A DNA stretch of 49,362 bases from an uncultured Prevotellaceae bacterium (GTDB taxonomy: Bacteria > Bacteroidota > Bacteroidia > Bacteroidales > Bacteroidaceae). The stretch is taken from the NCBI GenBank assembly GCA_900321425.1, contig ONWA01000005.1, positions 1-49,362 of the forward strand, written 5' to 3'. Of this stretch, positions 35,873 through 44,773 are shown one piece after another (position 1 is the first letter of the stretch; each line of letters begins with the position of its first letter). The notes under the pieces were generated by a model that saw only the letters and a list, made by a program, of their open reading frames with translations, was not told the origin of the DNA and searched no databases. Position numbers and translations under genes: made by a program.

Positions 35873-36235
35873 TCATTGTTTTGCGATTAGGACACATCCC
35901 GTAACGATTAAAAAAACACCAATCCATTTTGTCAGATCCACATGCTCGTTGAAAAAAACGATGGCTGCAATCAGTCCTAACACGTAGCTGAGACTGATCA
36001 TGGGGTAGGCCATGCTTAATGGATAGTGCTTGATAATATACATCCAGAGTAAACTGGCAGCACCAAAGCATACGCCAGATGCTGCAAACTGCCAATTACA
36101 GAATACGGATTTCCAAAAACTGTAATTCCATCCCCAGGGTTCCATTCTTTGGAGTCCGAATTTCAACATGACTTGTCCAAGAGTAAGCAATGCGCTTTGG
36201 ACAAATGCTAATTGTAAGAGATATATATTGATCAT
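35873..36235 (-). CDS. Small EamA/SMR-type membrane protein
   Basis: A 120-residue protein with four hydrophobic helices (LAFVQSALLTLGQVMLKFGL, AASGVCFGAASLLWMYII, YPMISLSYVLGLIAAIVFF, WIGVFLIVTGCVLIA). It is like ArnE/ArnF and SMR transporters, some of which flip undecaprenyl-linked sugars. Next to a dolichol-phosphate-mannose-like GT2 this suggests flipping of a lipid-linked sugar donor, as inference. The start overlaps the ketosynthase stop by 4 bp. Confidence 0.8.
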   Translation of the reverse strand: MINIYLLQLAFVQSALLTLGQVMLKFGLQRMEPWGWNYSFWKSVFCNWQFAASGVCFGAASLLWMYIIKHYPLSMAYPMISLSYVLGLIAAIVFFNEHVDLTKWIGVFLIVTGCVLIAKQ

Positions 36236-37986
36236 GTCGTTAACAATATGCTTTTTGAATATATTTCTGGTGGGACATCTAAACCTAATGCCTGATGGAA
36301 CTCACGAAAATTTGGAGGACATTCATCGTGAAGTCCAACTAATACCGTTTTGGCTTTGTTTTCTGCAAGAAGTTTTTTCGCATCCCTGATAGCCCAGTCA
36401 AGAGAGTCGTCACCTTGAGAATATGTGATATTATACCCATGTGATTTGAATCGAATAGCCATTAATCCTGCCAACGTGTTATGCGTACTCTGCATAAACA
36501 GCGTGGGACTGATACTCTCTTCGCCATTCGTATGGAGGCTATCCAGTATCTTTTCCCCATTTTCCAACATTCCGAACTTTGTCGCAATAATGATTGCATC
36601 AGGAACCATATCCCCTGCCTTTTGAAGGCATTTCAAAGCGGTCAGCAACGATGCTTTCATCAGTTTGCCCATCCGTCTGGACTCTGCTGGGGAAATCATC
36701 TCTTTGAGTTCTTTTAACTCCTCGGGATGGGTCACTTCATATTCTGCGAGAATTCTACTTTCCTTCATGGCGATATCTTCCATCTCGACTTCTGATGCCG
36801 AGAGCAATAAGGAAGCATCATTTCCACCAAATCCAAAAGAATTACAAAGCACATTGTTTAATGGTTTGTGTTCTGTCGTGGATTGAGGTGTGATACAGTT
36901 TTCGTCCTGCATTTTCCATGAGATATTGGCAGGCACAAAATGATGCTGCATAGCAATCATGCTGATGACCGTTTCAATGCTCCCTGATGCAGACGTTGTG
37001 TGACCCGTATATGATTTCGTACTGGAAATACAGGGTACTGTTGAACCGAAAAGTCTTTTAATGGCTTCGGACTCACTTCTGTCATTATCTGGTGTTCCAG
37101 TGCCATGTGCATTGATGTAATCGATGTCATCAACAGCGATACGTCCCATCTCGATGGCATCCTTCATCGCAAGGTATGCACCTTCGCCATTCGGTGACGT
37201 TGCCGTCTGATGAAAGGCATCACATCTGTTACCATAGCCTCTGATATATGCCTGAATGCTCACCTCGCGTTTGATATCATCTCCTCTTTCCAGAACCACA
37301 TAAGCTGCACCTTCACCTAAGTTAAGCCCTTGTCTTGTAGCATCAAAAGGCCGACATGGGTCATGATCTAGAATCATCAAACTATTGAAGCCATTGAGAT
37401 GGAATACAGATAAGGACTCTGTCCCTCCTGCCAATACACAATCGGTTTCATGGGCTAACAGCATTCTGGCTCCAAGAATGATGGCGTTGAGTGCAGAAGA
37501 GCATGCAGTTGAAATGGTTGTTACCTCGCACTTTAAACCCAGAATATTGGCGATTTCCTCTGTGTTACTTCCGCAATCATGTTGCGTAATATATTTTAGC
37601 GCCTCCTGATTACCTTCTATCATGGAATGATAATAGCGCTCAGTCACATCCATGCCTCCCACTGTTGTACCTGAGATAAAGGTTACTCTTTTGCCATTCA
37701 ACTGTGTGATGGACAACCCTGCTTCGTCTATCGCCTGTCGGAGCGCATAAGCCCCAAGCAATGATGTACGACTGATCTCCATATCGAATGAAATTCCTAA
37801 TCGCTCTTTGAGTTCGTCATTGCTCAGTTTCACTTCACCTACTGGTAGCTCCTGATGGACAGAACGAAGGTATCGCATCGTCCCAATACCACTTTTGTGG
37901 TTTTGAAGGGACGCTGCAACCGTTGTCTTATCGTTACCAATCGCGCAGATAATTCCACTGCCTGTGATGGCTATACTATGAGGCAT
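36232..37986 (-). CDS. Ketosynthase fused to a chain-length-factor-like domain
   Basis: A 584-residue protein. Residues 1-410 are a FabF-type ketosynthase with the full triad: Cys162 in ISTACSSALNA, His294 in NAHGTGTPD and His329 in KSYTGHTTSASG. Residues about 430-560 match the pattern of Ketoacyl-synt_2-type proteins (SPAESRRMGKLMKASLLTAL, SPTLFMQSTHNTLAGLMA, YSQGDDSLDWAI), a separate small gene in proteobacterial polyene clusters. The fusion therefore joins a condensing enzyme to its likely partner. It condenses malonyl units to build the polyene chain. An ACP gene lies 12 bp upstream. Confidence 0.87.
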   Translation of the reverse strand: MPHSIAITGSGIICAIGNDKTTVAASLQNHKSGIGTMRYLRSVHQELPVGEVKLSNDELKERLGISFDMEISRTSLLGAYALRQAIDEAGLSITQLNGKRVTFISGTTVGGMDVTERYYHSMIEGNQEALKYITQHDCGSNTEEIANILGLKCEVTTISTACSSALNAIILGARMLLAHETDCVLAGGTESLSVFHLNGFNSLMILDHDPCRPFDATRQGLNLGEGAAYVVLERGDDIKREVSIQAYIRGYGNRCDAFHQTATSPNGEGAYLAMKDAIEMGRIAVDDIDYINAHGTGTPDNDRSESEAIKRLFGSTVPCISSTKSYTGHTTSASGSIETVISMIAMQHHFVPANISWKMQDENCITPQSTTEHKPLNNVLCNSFGFGGNDASLLLSASEVEMEDIAMKESRILAEYEVTHPEELKELKEMISPAESRRMGKLMKASLLTALKCLQKAGDMVPDAIIIATKFGMLENGEKILDSLHTNGEESISPTLFMQSTHNTLAGLMAIRFKSHGYNITYSQGDDSLDWAIRDAKKLLAENKAKTVLVGLHDECPPNFREFHQALGLDVPPEIYSKSILLTT

Positions 37987-37998
37987 ATCAATAGGATG

Positions 37999-38259
37999 TT
38001 ACTTCTTTCTATTTTCACTAACAAATTTGGCGATATTCTCTATATTGGTGAAGATGGCTTTTCCCTCTGCCGCATTAGCAAGACGGATGCCATAGTTCTT
38101 CTCTAACAGAACAATAATCTCCAATGCATCAATGGAGTCTAATCCTAATCCTCCAGCACCAAAAAGAGGTGCCTTAGGGTCCATGTCTTCAGGACTGATA
38201 TCCTCTAGATTCAAGGCATCGATGAGTTGTTCTTTTAATTGTGAAATAATTTCTTCCAT
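37999..38259 (-). CDS. Acyl carrier protein (polyene cluster, second)
   Basis: An 86-residue ACP with the attachment serine at Ser42 in LGLDSIDALEI. The acidic helix and the FGAGGLGLDS loop are typical of the carrier proteins in aryl-polyene clusters. It sits between the two large ketosynthase genes and probably holds the growing chain. Confidence 0.9.
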   Translation of the reverse strand: MEEIISQLKEQLIDALNLEDISPEDMDPKAPLFGAGGLGLDSIDALEIIVLLEKNYGIRLANAAEGKAIFTNIENIAKFVSENRKK

Positions 38260-38263
38260 TTGG

Positions 38264-39961
38264 TTATTTTTTTGATATAATACTTATACTTGCGCTAAAA
38301 CGATCATCGTTTTCATACTCTAACCATCCTGTCAGCACGCTTTCAATATCTTTGTCCAGAAAAGTGGTCTGTATGATGTTGTTCATCGTTGTTTCATCCC
38401 TGTTAGGTAAGATATAGAAACAAGTCTCACCCTTATATTGATGTCTGATGGCAATCTCTCCATTGACGATATTTGCCAAGGTATAGACAAATTCAGATGG
38501 CGATGGATAAAAATTGTCAGGATCAGCCATCGTTTTGATATATGTCCTGTCTGCGTGGATGGATGCATATTGATTGAAGAAGATAACAGAACGCTTATCC
38601 TTGTTGACGCTTTCGTTAGTCTCGGCCTGTGACAGCAGCTCTGCTGCTATAAAACCCAGTTTTGCCAAACCATCCATCTTGTAGAATTTAGGATAGTTCC
38701 CTACATGATCCTTGTATAAAGATGTTAATAGGTCTTTCCCTACTGTGGATGTGGCGATATGCGTGTTGTCAAGGACCACCTTCGTATTGGTGATCTCAAT
38801 ATGATGTTTCGTGATTGTTTCAATGGTCTTGACATCCATTTTTTCGACAGCATCCTGACAGGTTAGCAGAACGGCTGCATTACAGCCTCCAAACCCTGAG
38901 ATGATTTTGATAAAGTCTTTTTTGTCGGTGGTTTGATGCGCTGACGACAATTTGATATGTCCGCTGACCCCTATCTCCTCATAGCCTTTGGTGCCCAGAA
39001 TGATGCCGTCATCAAGTGCCTTTGTCGTGAGAAGGGTTTCCATCACACCGGCAGCTCCCATGGTATGTCCGATATATCCTTTAAGGGCATTGATGGGGAC
39101 TTCTGACAAATGGGACGCTTCTATTGCCTTTGACTCCATCTGATCGTTGAACAGGGTTGCTGTGCCATGAACATTTACTAATGCCAAAGATTCCATGGAT
39201 TGATCATGAAGAACAGCTTTCATGGCATTTGCACAACCTTCTCCCTGTGGGGATGGATTGGTGATATGAAATGCATCATTGCGAACAGCTCCTGACTTGA
39301 TTGTCCAATATGTTGTTGACGATGGTGTCTGATTGGATAAAACCATCGTTGCAGCGGCTTCTCCTAAGTTCAACCCAAGGCGCTCAATATCAAACGGACG
39401 GCATGCATCGTCCGACATCGCCTTTAACGACTGGAAGCCTGAAATAATAAACGGACTTTGTATATCGATGCCACATACAATACAATCATCATAGGTGCCT
39501 TGTGAAAGGAGTCTTTGTGCAAGAATCAGTGCAGAAACTCCAGAAATACAAGCATTACAAACGACAATAGGTGTTGTAGGTATGCCTATCGCATCAGCTA
39601 TTCTCTGAGCAGCCTTTCCTGGACTTAGTACATTTTCAGCTGTTTGATCATCCGTTAGAAGATCAATATTCGCTTTTGTGGAACTGAGGATGAGTGCTGT
39701 TCTGTCACCCAATTCCATGTTTGTTTGCTTTAGCGCTTCTGTGATGGAGAGGATGGCCAGCGATTCAAATGTGGTATATCCTTCCAACTGTATTTTCTGT
39801 TTCTGTTCAGGAGTAAACAAAGAGGCTGTGAATGGGAAGGGAATCCCCTTGAAGTTGTCGTAATGGCATAGTGCAGTTTTACCTGACTTAAGAGCCAAGT
39901 AATTCTCTTCAGAGGTGTAGCCTAAAGGAGAAATGATATGATCTGCTATGATTGTTGCCAT
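38264..39961 (-). CDS. Ketosynthase with extra C-terminal domain
   Basis: A 565-residue protein. The ketosynthase part (1-375) keeps Cys138 in VVCNACISGVSAL, His265 in NVHGTATLFNDQ and His299 in GYIGHTMGAAG, so it should be active although the sequence is divergent from FabF. Residues about 420-565 form another domain (YKDHVGNYPKFYKMDGLAKL, SIHADRTYIKTMADPDNFYP) whose end (SPSEFVYTLANIVNGEIAIR) again recalls the chain-length-factor-like proteins. It pairs with the KS at 36232-37986, and the two may form a heterodimer. Confidence 0.83.
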   Translation of the reverse strand: MATIIADHIISPLGYTSEENYLALKSGKTALCHYDNFKGIPFPFTASLFTPEQKQKIQLEGYTTFESLAILSITEALKQTNMELGDRTALILSSTKANIDLLTDDQTAENVLSPGKAAQRIADAIGIPTTPIVVCNACISGVSALILAQRLLSQGTYDDCIVCGIDIQSPFIISGFQSLKAMSDDACRPFDIERLGLNLGEAAATMVLSNQTPSSTTYWTIKSGAVRNDAFHITNPSPQGEGCANAMKAVLHDQSMESLALVNVHGTATLFNDQMESKAIEASHLSEVPINALKGYIGHTMGAAGVMETLLTTKALDDGIILGTKGYEEIGVSGHIKLSSAHQTTDKKDFIKIISGFGGCNAAVLLTCQDAVEKMDVKTIETITKHHIEITNTKVVLDNTHIATSTVGKDLLTSLYKDHVGNYPKFYKMDGLAKLGFIAAELLSQAETNESVNKDKRSVIFFNQYASIHADRTYIKTMADPDNFYPSPSEFVYTLANIVNGEIAIRHQYKGETCFYILPNRDETTMNNIIQTTFLDKDIESVLTGWLEYENDDRFSASISIISKK

Positions 39962-39970
39962 TTTCCTTTC

Positions 39971-40429
39971 TTATGATTCTTCTTTGATTCCTATCTTTAT
40001 TTCCGTTGATACAATCACCTTGTCTTTCAAACGGATTTCTGCGCTCGCAAGAATGACTCCAAATACTTCTTCCATCACCTCCACCTTCGTAAAGATCTCA
40101 TCGTTTACTTTGGGCAAGTCAATCACGTTGAGGTTCTTAATCGCTCCGATAAATCCTATTTGAATCTCTTTCTTTAGTATGTATCTGTTCACATAACCAA
40201 TTCGCGCAGCACAAGTCTGAGCTATATTTTCTGTTAATCCAAACGCAGATAGACGTTGGTTTTCAACAAAGATATTTGAGCTGTCAATGATGGTACTTGT
40301 CACGATACATTGCATATCGAAATGCTCCATTTTGCCAATCATGACAAATGGTTCCTGTTGTGGCAATAGCGTATGAACATCTATGTTGCTTACAAATTCA
40401 TCTGATGGTTTACTGAGATCTTCTACCAT
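39971..40429 (-). CDS. Hot-dog fold dehydratase (ApeP-like)
   Basis: A 152-residue single hot-dog protein. The start region VHTLLPQQEPFVMIGKMEHF and the central helix FGLTENIAQTCAARIGY fit the FabZ-like dehydratases of polyene clusters that lack the HFPG signature. Together with the other hot-dog protein at 34493 it probably forms the dehydratase pair. It lies 9 bp after the ketosynthase gene in genome order and 2 bp from the acyltransferase gene. Confidence 0.78.
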   Translation of the reverse strand: MVEDLSKPSDEFVSNIDVHTLLPQQEPFVMIGKMEHFDMQCIVTSTIIDSSNIFVENQRLSAFGLTENIAQTCAARIGYVNRYILKKEIQIGFIGAIKNLNVIDLPKVNDEIFTKVEVMEEVFGVILASAEIRLKDKVIVSTEIKIGIKEES

Positions 40430-40431
40430 GT

Positions 40432-41316
40432 TTATGCTTGTGTATGCCAGAATTCAAAATAATTATACCACTGTGTCGGATATAGCCTGACGATCCGTTC
40501 AAGTTCTTGAACATAACGATTACTAAGCTCTTCCATTTGTTGGCGTCGTGAAGCCTGTTTGTTATACGGAAGAGGCGTCACGATAATCTTGTAACTATTC
40601 CATGCTGTTTTCATCACATGTACTGTGATCACATCCAAAGCATGCATCGTGGCGACACTGAAAGGTCCGTTGGGGAAATCCGCCTGTCCATTCAAGAATG
40701 TTTTAGTCATCTTCTTTTGTGAGCCAAAAACTCTATCCGCAGGTATACTAACAGTTTCTCCTCTGTCAAGTGCTTCAACAATATCAAATAAGTGCCCCAT
40801 GTCCGGACGGATAGGAATCATGTTGATATTCGTTCTTGAGAATAGCTTCATTCGATTTTGCATGACAGACGCTTTCTCTCCGAAAAAGACGAGTGCATTG
40901 AATTTTTTGGTATCAGCGACTAATGAATACCCTGCAATCTCATAATTTCCTACGTGTGAACTCAACTGAATGAATCCTTCTTCCCTTTTGGCAAGTTCAT
41001 TGTAATACTCACGTCCCTCGACTGTTATATCGAAATGTTTACCAGCATACATCGCGAACTTGTCAATGACAACCTGACCAAACAAGCAGTGGTTGATATA
41101 CGTTTTCCATGCTGATTTGAGCCTTCCGTAGCGATGATGCCTTCTGAAATATCGATAGGTGATACCACAACTGGGGTTAATGACGAGGCAAACAGGAATG
41201 ACAAATACAGCAACAAATACATAAAGTATTCTGTTGTCGATGTACTTGAGCAACTTGATCAGCCACTTGTGCATCCAACTATTGCCATACGTAGTTCCTG
41301 CCCACTTCTTCTCCAT
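40432..41316 (-). CDS. LpxL/HtrB-like acyltransferase
   Basis: A 294-residue membrane-associated acyltransferase. One hydrophobic helix (ILYVFVAVFVIPVCLVI) is followed by the HX4E motif in SSHVGNYEIAG. RVFGSQKKMTKTF and the end YPTQWYNYFEFW are typical of the family that acylates lipid A. Here it probably attaches the polyene acyl chain to its lipid or sugar acceptor. It is one of three acyltransferase domains in the block. Confidence 0.83.
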   Translation of the reverse strand: MEKKWAGTTYGNSWMHKWLIKLLKYIDNRILYVFVAVFVIPVCLVINPSCGITYRYFRRHHRYGRLKSAWKTYINHCLFGQVVIDKFAMYAGKHFDITVEGREYYNELAKREEGFIQLSSHVGNYEIAGYSLVADTKKFNALVFFGEKASVMQNRMKLFSRTNINMIPIRPDMGHLFDIVEALDRGETVSIPADRVFGSQKKMTKTFLNGQADFPNGPFSVATMHALDVITVHVMKTAWNSYKIIVTPLPYNKQASRRQQMEELSNRYVQELERIVRLYPTQWYNYFEFWHTQA

Positions 41317-41319
41317 GTC

Positions 41320-41565
41320 TTACTGATTCATTTTCCTCTCAATGTAGCCACAGAAGTCACTGAATGTTTTGACATCACCCATCTCTTCTGGTTTGATTTT
41401 AAAGCCGAAGACCTTGTTTACGATGACAACGATATCCACGTAGTCAAGACTATCAATACCGATGTCTTCTTTGAGAAGCGCTTCGGCATAAATCTTGTCT
41501 TCATCGATTTCCAAGTCGTCAATCATGAAGGCTTTTACTTTTTCTTCAATTTCTGTTCTTGTCAT
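41320..41565 (-). CDS. Acyl carrier protein (polyene cluster, first)
   Basis: An 81-residue ACP with Ser39 in IGIDSLDYVDIV. It starts 4 bp after the methyltransferase stop. Three distinct ACPs in one block suggest separate duties for starter, extension and transfer. Confidence 0.9.
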   Translation of the reverse strand: MTRTEIEEKVKAFMIDDLEIDEDKIYAEALLKEDIGIDSLDYVDIVVIVNKVFGFKIKPEEMGDVKTFSDFCGYIERKMNQ

Positions 41566-41569
41566 GTTG

Positions 41570-42685
41570 TTATTTTTTTAGTTTCACTTTCAAAATACTA
41601 TGTCCTTGTCCTAGGCCATCAAAGATTTCCTCAATTTCCAATCCGGCTTTGTTGATGCAATATTGCATGTCTTCTGTGTTGTACATCTTACTGTTTCCGT
41701 TGGCTATTGCTGTAAAATACAAGCTTGTCATGGTTAAACAGAAAGCTGCTGTTTCAAATCTTTGACGATCCCATAATGTTTCCATGATATAGATTCTCGT
41801 ATGCTCAGTCATGGCGGTTTTGGCACGTGTAAGAATACTGATGATCTCATCCATGGAGAAGCAATCCAAGAACTGGGACATCCAGATTGCATCAATTTCT
41901 CTCTCGCCCTTGGGGAAAACAGCACTAGAGTCTAACAAGTTAATACCATAACCTTTGATGCGTTCAGCACCCTCTTTGCCTGCCGTGTTTGCTTTCATCA
42001 TCTCTATTTGCTGCGGCAAATCAAGGATGGTTACTTCAACGTATTTGTCATATCCTACACATTGCAATGCCCATTTCCCTGTATTACCACCCACGTCGTA
42101 TAGTGAAAGCGTTTTATTCTTCTTGAAGATAATCTCCAAAGCTTCTGGGAAAGAAGAGTCGCTATAGAAGTGATCAAAGCCAAACCATGATTTCTGGACA
42201 TGCTCAGGAAGTGATGATAGTCCCTCATATACTGTGGGCCAGTCTCCAAAATGCTTTAAGCCTTCTGGTTTGCCACTTAAGAGGGCCTCTTCCAACTTGA
42301 ACCATCCTTCATAGTTGACATCATGACTAAAATTGATGTTAACGCGTGTGGCAGGGTCATTGATGAGGAACCAACCTGTTTTAGATAACGAATATCTATT
42401 CGTGTTGACATCGACGAGTAGCAGACCGATACACAGCGAGGCTTCTAAAAGGCATTTCATGGCATATTCAGTATAACCTGTTCTGTCACAGATTTCCTGA
42501 ATGGTCAGTCCCTCTTTAGCATCTCGAATCAAATCGAGAATACCCCATTTAAGCATAATGCGGGAGGCCTGAAAAACGACAGGCCCCCATGCAATAAACT
42601 CTGCTAATCTCTGAGCATCACGTGCAGAAAGAGATTCTCTTGTGTATTTTTTTTCTAACTCTGGCGATAGATGCATTTTATACAA
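41570..42685 (-). CDS. SAM-dependent O-methyltransferase
   Basis: A 371-residue enzyme of the acetylserotonin/hydroxyneurosporene O-methyltransferase type. The N-terminal dimerisation winged helix (MLKWGILDLIRDAKEGLTIQ, ICDRTGYTEYAMKCLLEASL) precedes the SAM site LYDVGGNTGKWALQ, then VTILDLPQQIEMM and DAIWMSQFLDCFS. It probably methylates the phenolic hydroxyl of the aryl head group, as in several known aryl polyenes. Confidence 0.86.
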   Translation of the reverse strand: MYKMHLSPELEKKYTRESLSARDAQRLAEFIAWGPVVFQASRIMLKWGILDLIRDAKEGLTIQEICDRTGYTEYAMKCLLEASLCIGLLLVDVNTNRYSLSKTGWFLINDPATRVNINFSHDVNYEGWFKLEEALLSGKPEGLKHFGDWPTVYEGLSSLPEHVQKSWFGFDHFYSDSSFPEALEIIFKKNKTLSLYDVGGNTGKWALQCVGYDKYVEVTILDLPQQIEMMKANTAGKEGAERIKGYGINLLDSSAVFPKGEREIDAIWMSQFLDCFSMDEIISILTRAKTAMTEHTRIYIMETLWDRQRFETAAFCLTMTSLYFTAIANGNSKMYNTEDMQYCINKAGLEIEEIFDGLGQGHSILKVKLKK

Positions 42686-42713
42686 AACACTTGATGATCG
42701 TTCAAATAACGAT

Positions 42714-43262
42714 TTATTTTTCTTTGTTCGACAATGCTGATTTCAGCATACGACCAAATTTTTTACCCGTTAACGCTGCCCATATCTTTATTCTTGCCAG
42801 TTTTGTTCCAACAGAGATTGAGGGCTCTTTTCCGCCTGTCAGCTGGTCAATATGAAAACGATTTTTGTTTTGTTGATCTACAATATCAACATCACAAATC
42901 ATATATCCTTCTTCTGTGATGGTGGATACAGTTACTTTTACTGTGTACACTGCCTCTTTGTAATCGCCAATCTTAAAGCCTTTACCAAGACCCATATTGG
43001 CCCCTGTCTTGAATTTTTTGATGACGTTTTTCTTGTCTTTATTCCAATCTACCTCAAATTTAGCAAATTCTTTCTCGCTCATACCAAAGATAAGCGCATG
43101 AGAGAAATCCATCTGAAAATTCATCCTGGCTTCTTTTATATCTTTTGGCAAGGAATTCTTGGTTATTGTCTGGGCAGGCAGGTTTGCACTAAAAAAGGTA
43201 AGTAACAAGGATATTGCTACAATCTTTCTCATGTTGCTCGTCAAAACTTTTAAATTCTTCAT
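42714..43262 (-). CDS. Secreted protein of unknown function (polyene cluster)
   Basis: A 182-residue exported protein. The signal peptide (MRKIVAISLLLTFFSANLPA) may begin at the internal ATG at 43232, which would shorten the protein by 10 residues. The mature part is basic (NKDKKNVIKKFKTG, AALTGKKFGRMLKSAL) and beta-rich, with no motif I recognise. It sits between the first ketosynthase and the methyltransferase and 7 bp from the former, so it belongs to the operon. A periplasmic binding or transport role is possible. Confidence 0.75.
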   Translation of the reverse strand: MKNLKVLTSNMRKIVAISLLLTFFSANLPAQTITKNSLPKDIKEARMNFQMDFSHALIFGMSEKEFAKFEVDWNKDKKNVIKKFKTGANMGLGKGFKIGDYKEAVYTVKVTVSTITEEGYMICDVDIVDQQNKNRFHIDQLTGGKEPSISVGTKLARIKIWAALTGKKFGRMLKSALSNKEK

Positions 43263-43269
43263 AACTGTT

Positions 43270-44493
43270 CTATTTGATTTTTTTGATGATTAATGCACTA
43301 TTGGTTCCTCCAAATCCGAATGAATTACTTAAAACACAATCAATATTCATGTCTTTTGTTTTTGCGACAATGTTTAAGTCTTTAGAATATTCATCAGGAT
43401 TTTCGAAGTTGATATTGGGAGCCACAAAATTGTTTTGCATCATAATGATAGAGTAAACGATTTCAGAGGCACCTGCCATCCAGCATTCGTGTCCTGTCAT
43501 GGATTTGGTACTACTAATCAAAGTATGTTCATTCGCAAAAAGTCTTTTGAGGGCTTTTGCCTCATACATATCCCCTTGTGGGGTTGAGGTTGCGTGAGCA
43601 TTGATATAGTCAATCTCGCTGGGCTCTATTCCTGCGTCATTCATGGCACGTTGCATGGCCAGCACACTACCGTCATCACTGGGTTGTGAGATAGCGCCAC
43701 CATTACTGGAGAACCCATATCCGCCTACTTCGCATAAGATATGGGCACCACGAGCTAGTGCATGATCGTAATCTTCAAGAACAAGAGCAGCTGCACCACC
43801 AGATGGAATCAGACCGTCTCGGTCTTTGTCAAACGGACGACTTGCTTTTGTTGGGTCGTCAGTTCTTAGGGAAAAAGTTCTAATGGCATCGAATGATGTC
43901 ATGCTATACATATTGGTTTCTTGTGCTCCACCACAGAGTACCATATCCTGCAGTCCCTGTTTGATCATCATATAACCCAATCCGATAGAATGACTTCCGC
44001 TGGCGCATGCAGCACTTACTGTGAAGTTGATTCCTCGCAGGTGGAAGATGGCACATAGGTTCATATTGACAGTCGAGTTCATCGATTGGAAGATGGAACC
44101 TGCACCAATCAGTTCTGAATCATGCTTTTCATCCATAATGGAATTAGCATCAATAACAGCCTTGGCTGATGAATCATTGCCGAAAATACAACCAATCTCA
44201 TTGTTGAACAGGTATTCTTCATCCACTTTTGCCTGATCAAATGCTTGTCGGGTTGCCATATATGCATATTCGGCTTCTTCAGACAAATTGGAACGCTGCT
44301 TCCTGTCCAGCAGACCTTTTAATACAGGCTTCTCTACATATCCAGTAAGACCAGAACGGAAACCATATTCCATACGTTTCTCATCATAGATGATACCAGA
44401 TTTGCCATGATATAAGGATTCCTTTACGGTGTTGATATCTGTACCAAGACATGACCAGATGCCAATGCCTGTTATAACAACTCTTCTTGCCAT
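43270..44493 (-). CDS. Beta-ketoacyl-ACP synthase (FabB/FabF type)
   Basis: A 407-residue condensing enzyme, first gene of the polyene block. The triad is complete: Cys163 in SAACASGSHS, His300 in NAHATSTPQGD and His335 in KSMTGHECWMAG. It has normal length and no extra domain. It probably starts or extends the polyene chain; three ketosynthases in the block point to separate priming and extension. The promoter box lies about 62 bp upstream. Confidence 0.92.
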   Translation of the reverse strand: MARRVVITGIGIWSCLGTDINTVKESLYHGKSGIIYDEKRMEYGFRSGLTGYVEKPVLKGLLDRKQRSNLSEEAEYAYMATRQAFDQAKVDEEYLFNNEIGCIFGNDSSAKAVIDANSIMDEKHDSELIGAGSIFQSMNSTVNMNLCAIFHLRGINFTVSAACASGSHSIGLGYMMIKQGLQDMVLCGGAQETNMYSMTSFDAIRTFSLRTDDPTKASRPFDKDRDGLIPSGGAAALVLEDYDHALARGAHILCEVGGYGFSSNGGAISQPSDDGSVLAMQRAMNDAGIEPSEIDYINAHATSTPQGDMYEAKALKRLFANEHTLISSTKSMTGHECWMAGASEIVYSIIMMQNNFVAPNINFENPDEYSKDLNIVAKTKDMNIDCVLSNSFGFGGTNSALIIKKIK

Positions 44494-44554
44494 TTCTTGT
44501 TTATGTGTATAATCCAGTGTAAATAATTATTTGGAACGTCTACTTTTGAACCTA

Positions 44555-44562
44555 CAAAAGTA
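44555..44562 (-). promoter_or_regulatory. Probable promoter (-7 box) of the polyene operon
   Basis: TACTTTTG on the minus strand matches the consensus; the leader to the first ketosynthase would be about 55 nt. The -33 region has no clean TTTG, which would fit a promoter that needs an activator. Confidence 0.6.
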
Positions 44563-44574
44563 CTAAAAAGATAT

Positions 44575-44587
44575 CTAGCAACGCTAG
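44575..44587. promoter_or_regulatory. Candidate operator dyad at the polyene promoter
   Basis: The perfect inverted repeat CTAGC (44575-44579), AAC, GCTAG (44583-44587) lies at the -33/spacer region of the putative promoter. A bound protein there would block or aid polymerase. No regulator gene lies inside the block, so the ligand protein would come from elsewhere. Confidence 0.4.
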
Positions 44588-44674
44588 AACTTTCAGATTA
44601 TTTAAGTTTTTTAAAGATATCTTCTTTCTCCTTCTATATAGGTACTTCGAGAAACAATAGCCAAGACTTTTTAT

Positions 44675-44698
44675 GCTCTAGTCAGCCTCTAGCCTCCT
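44675..44698. repeat. 24-bp imperfect direct repeat, right of the polyene cluster
   Basis: Matches 26974-26997 at 21 of 24 positions in the same orientation, sharing GCTCTA and AGCCTCTAG. The two copies enclose the whole polyene block with short margins. The region 44588-45151 contains no gene that I can support. Confidence 0.6.
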
Positions 44699-44773
44699 TT
44701 TAGCCTTACTCTTGAGCATGGCATTGAAAAAACTTGCAGATGAGTCAACAATGATTAGGGATGAGCAAACAAA

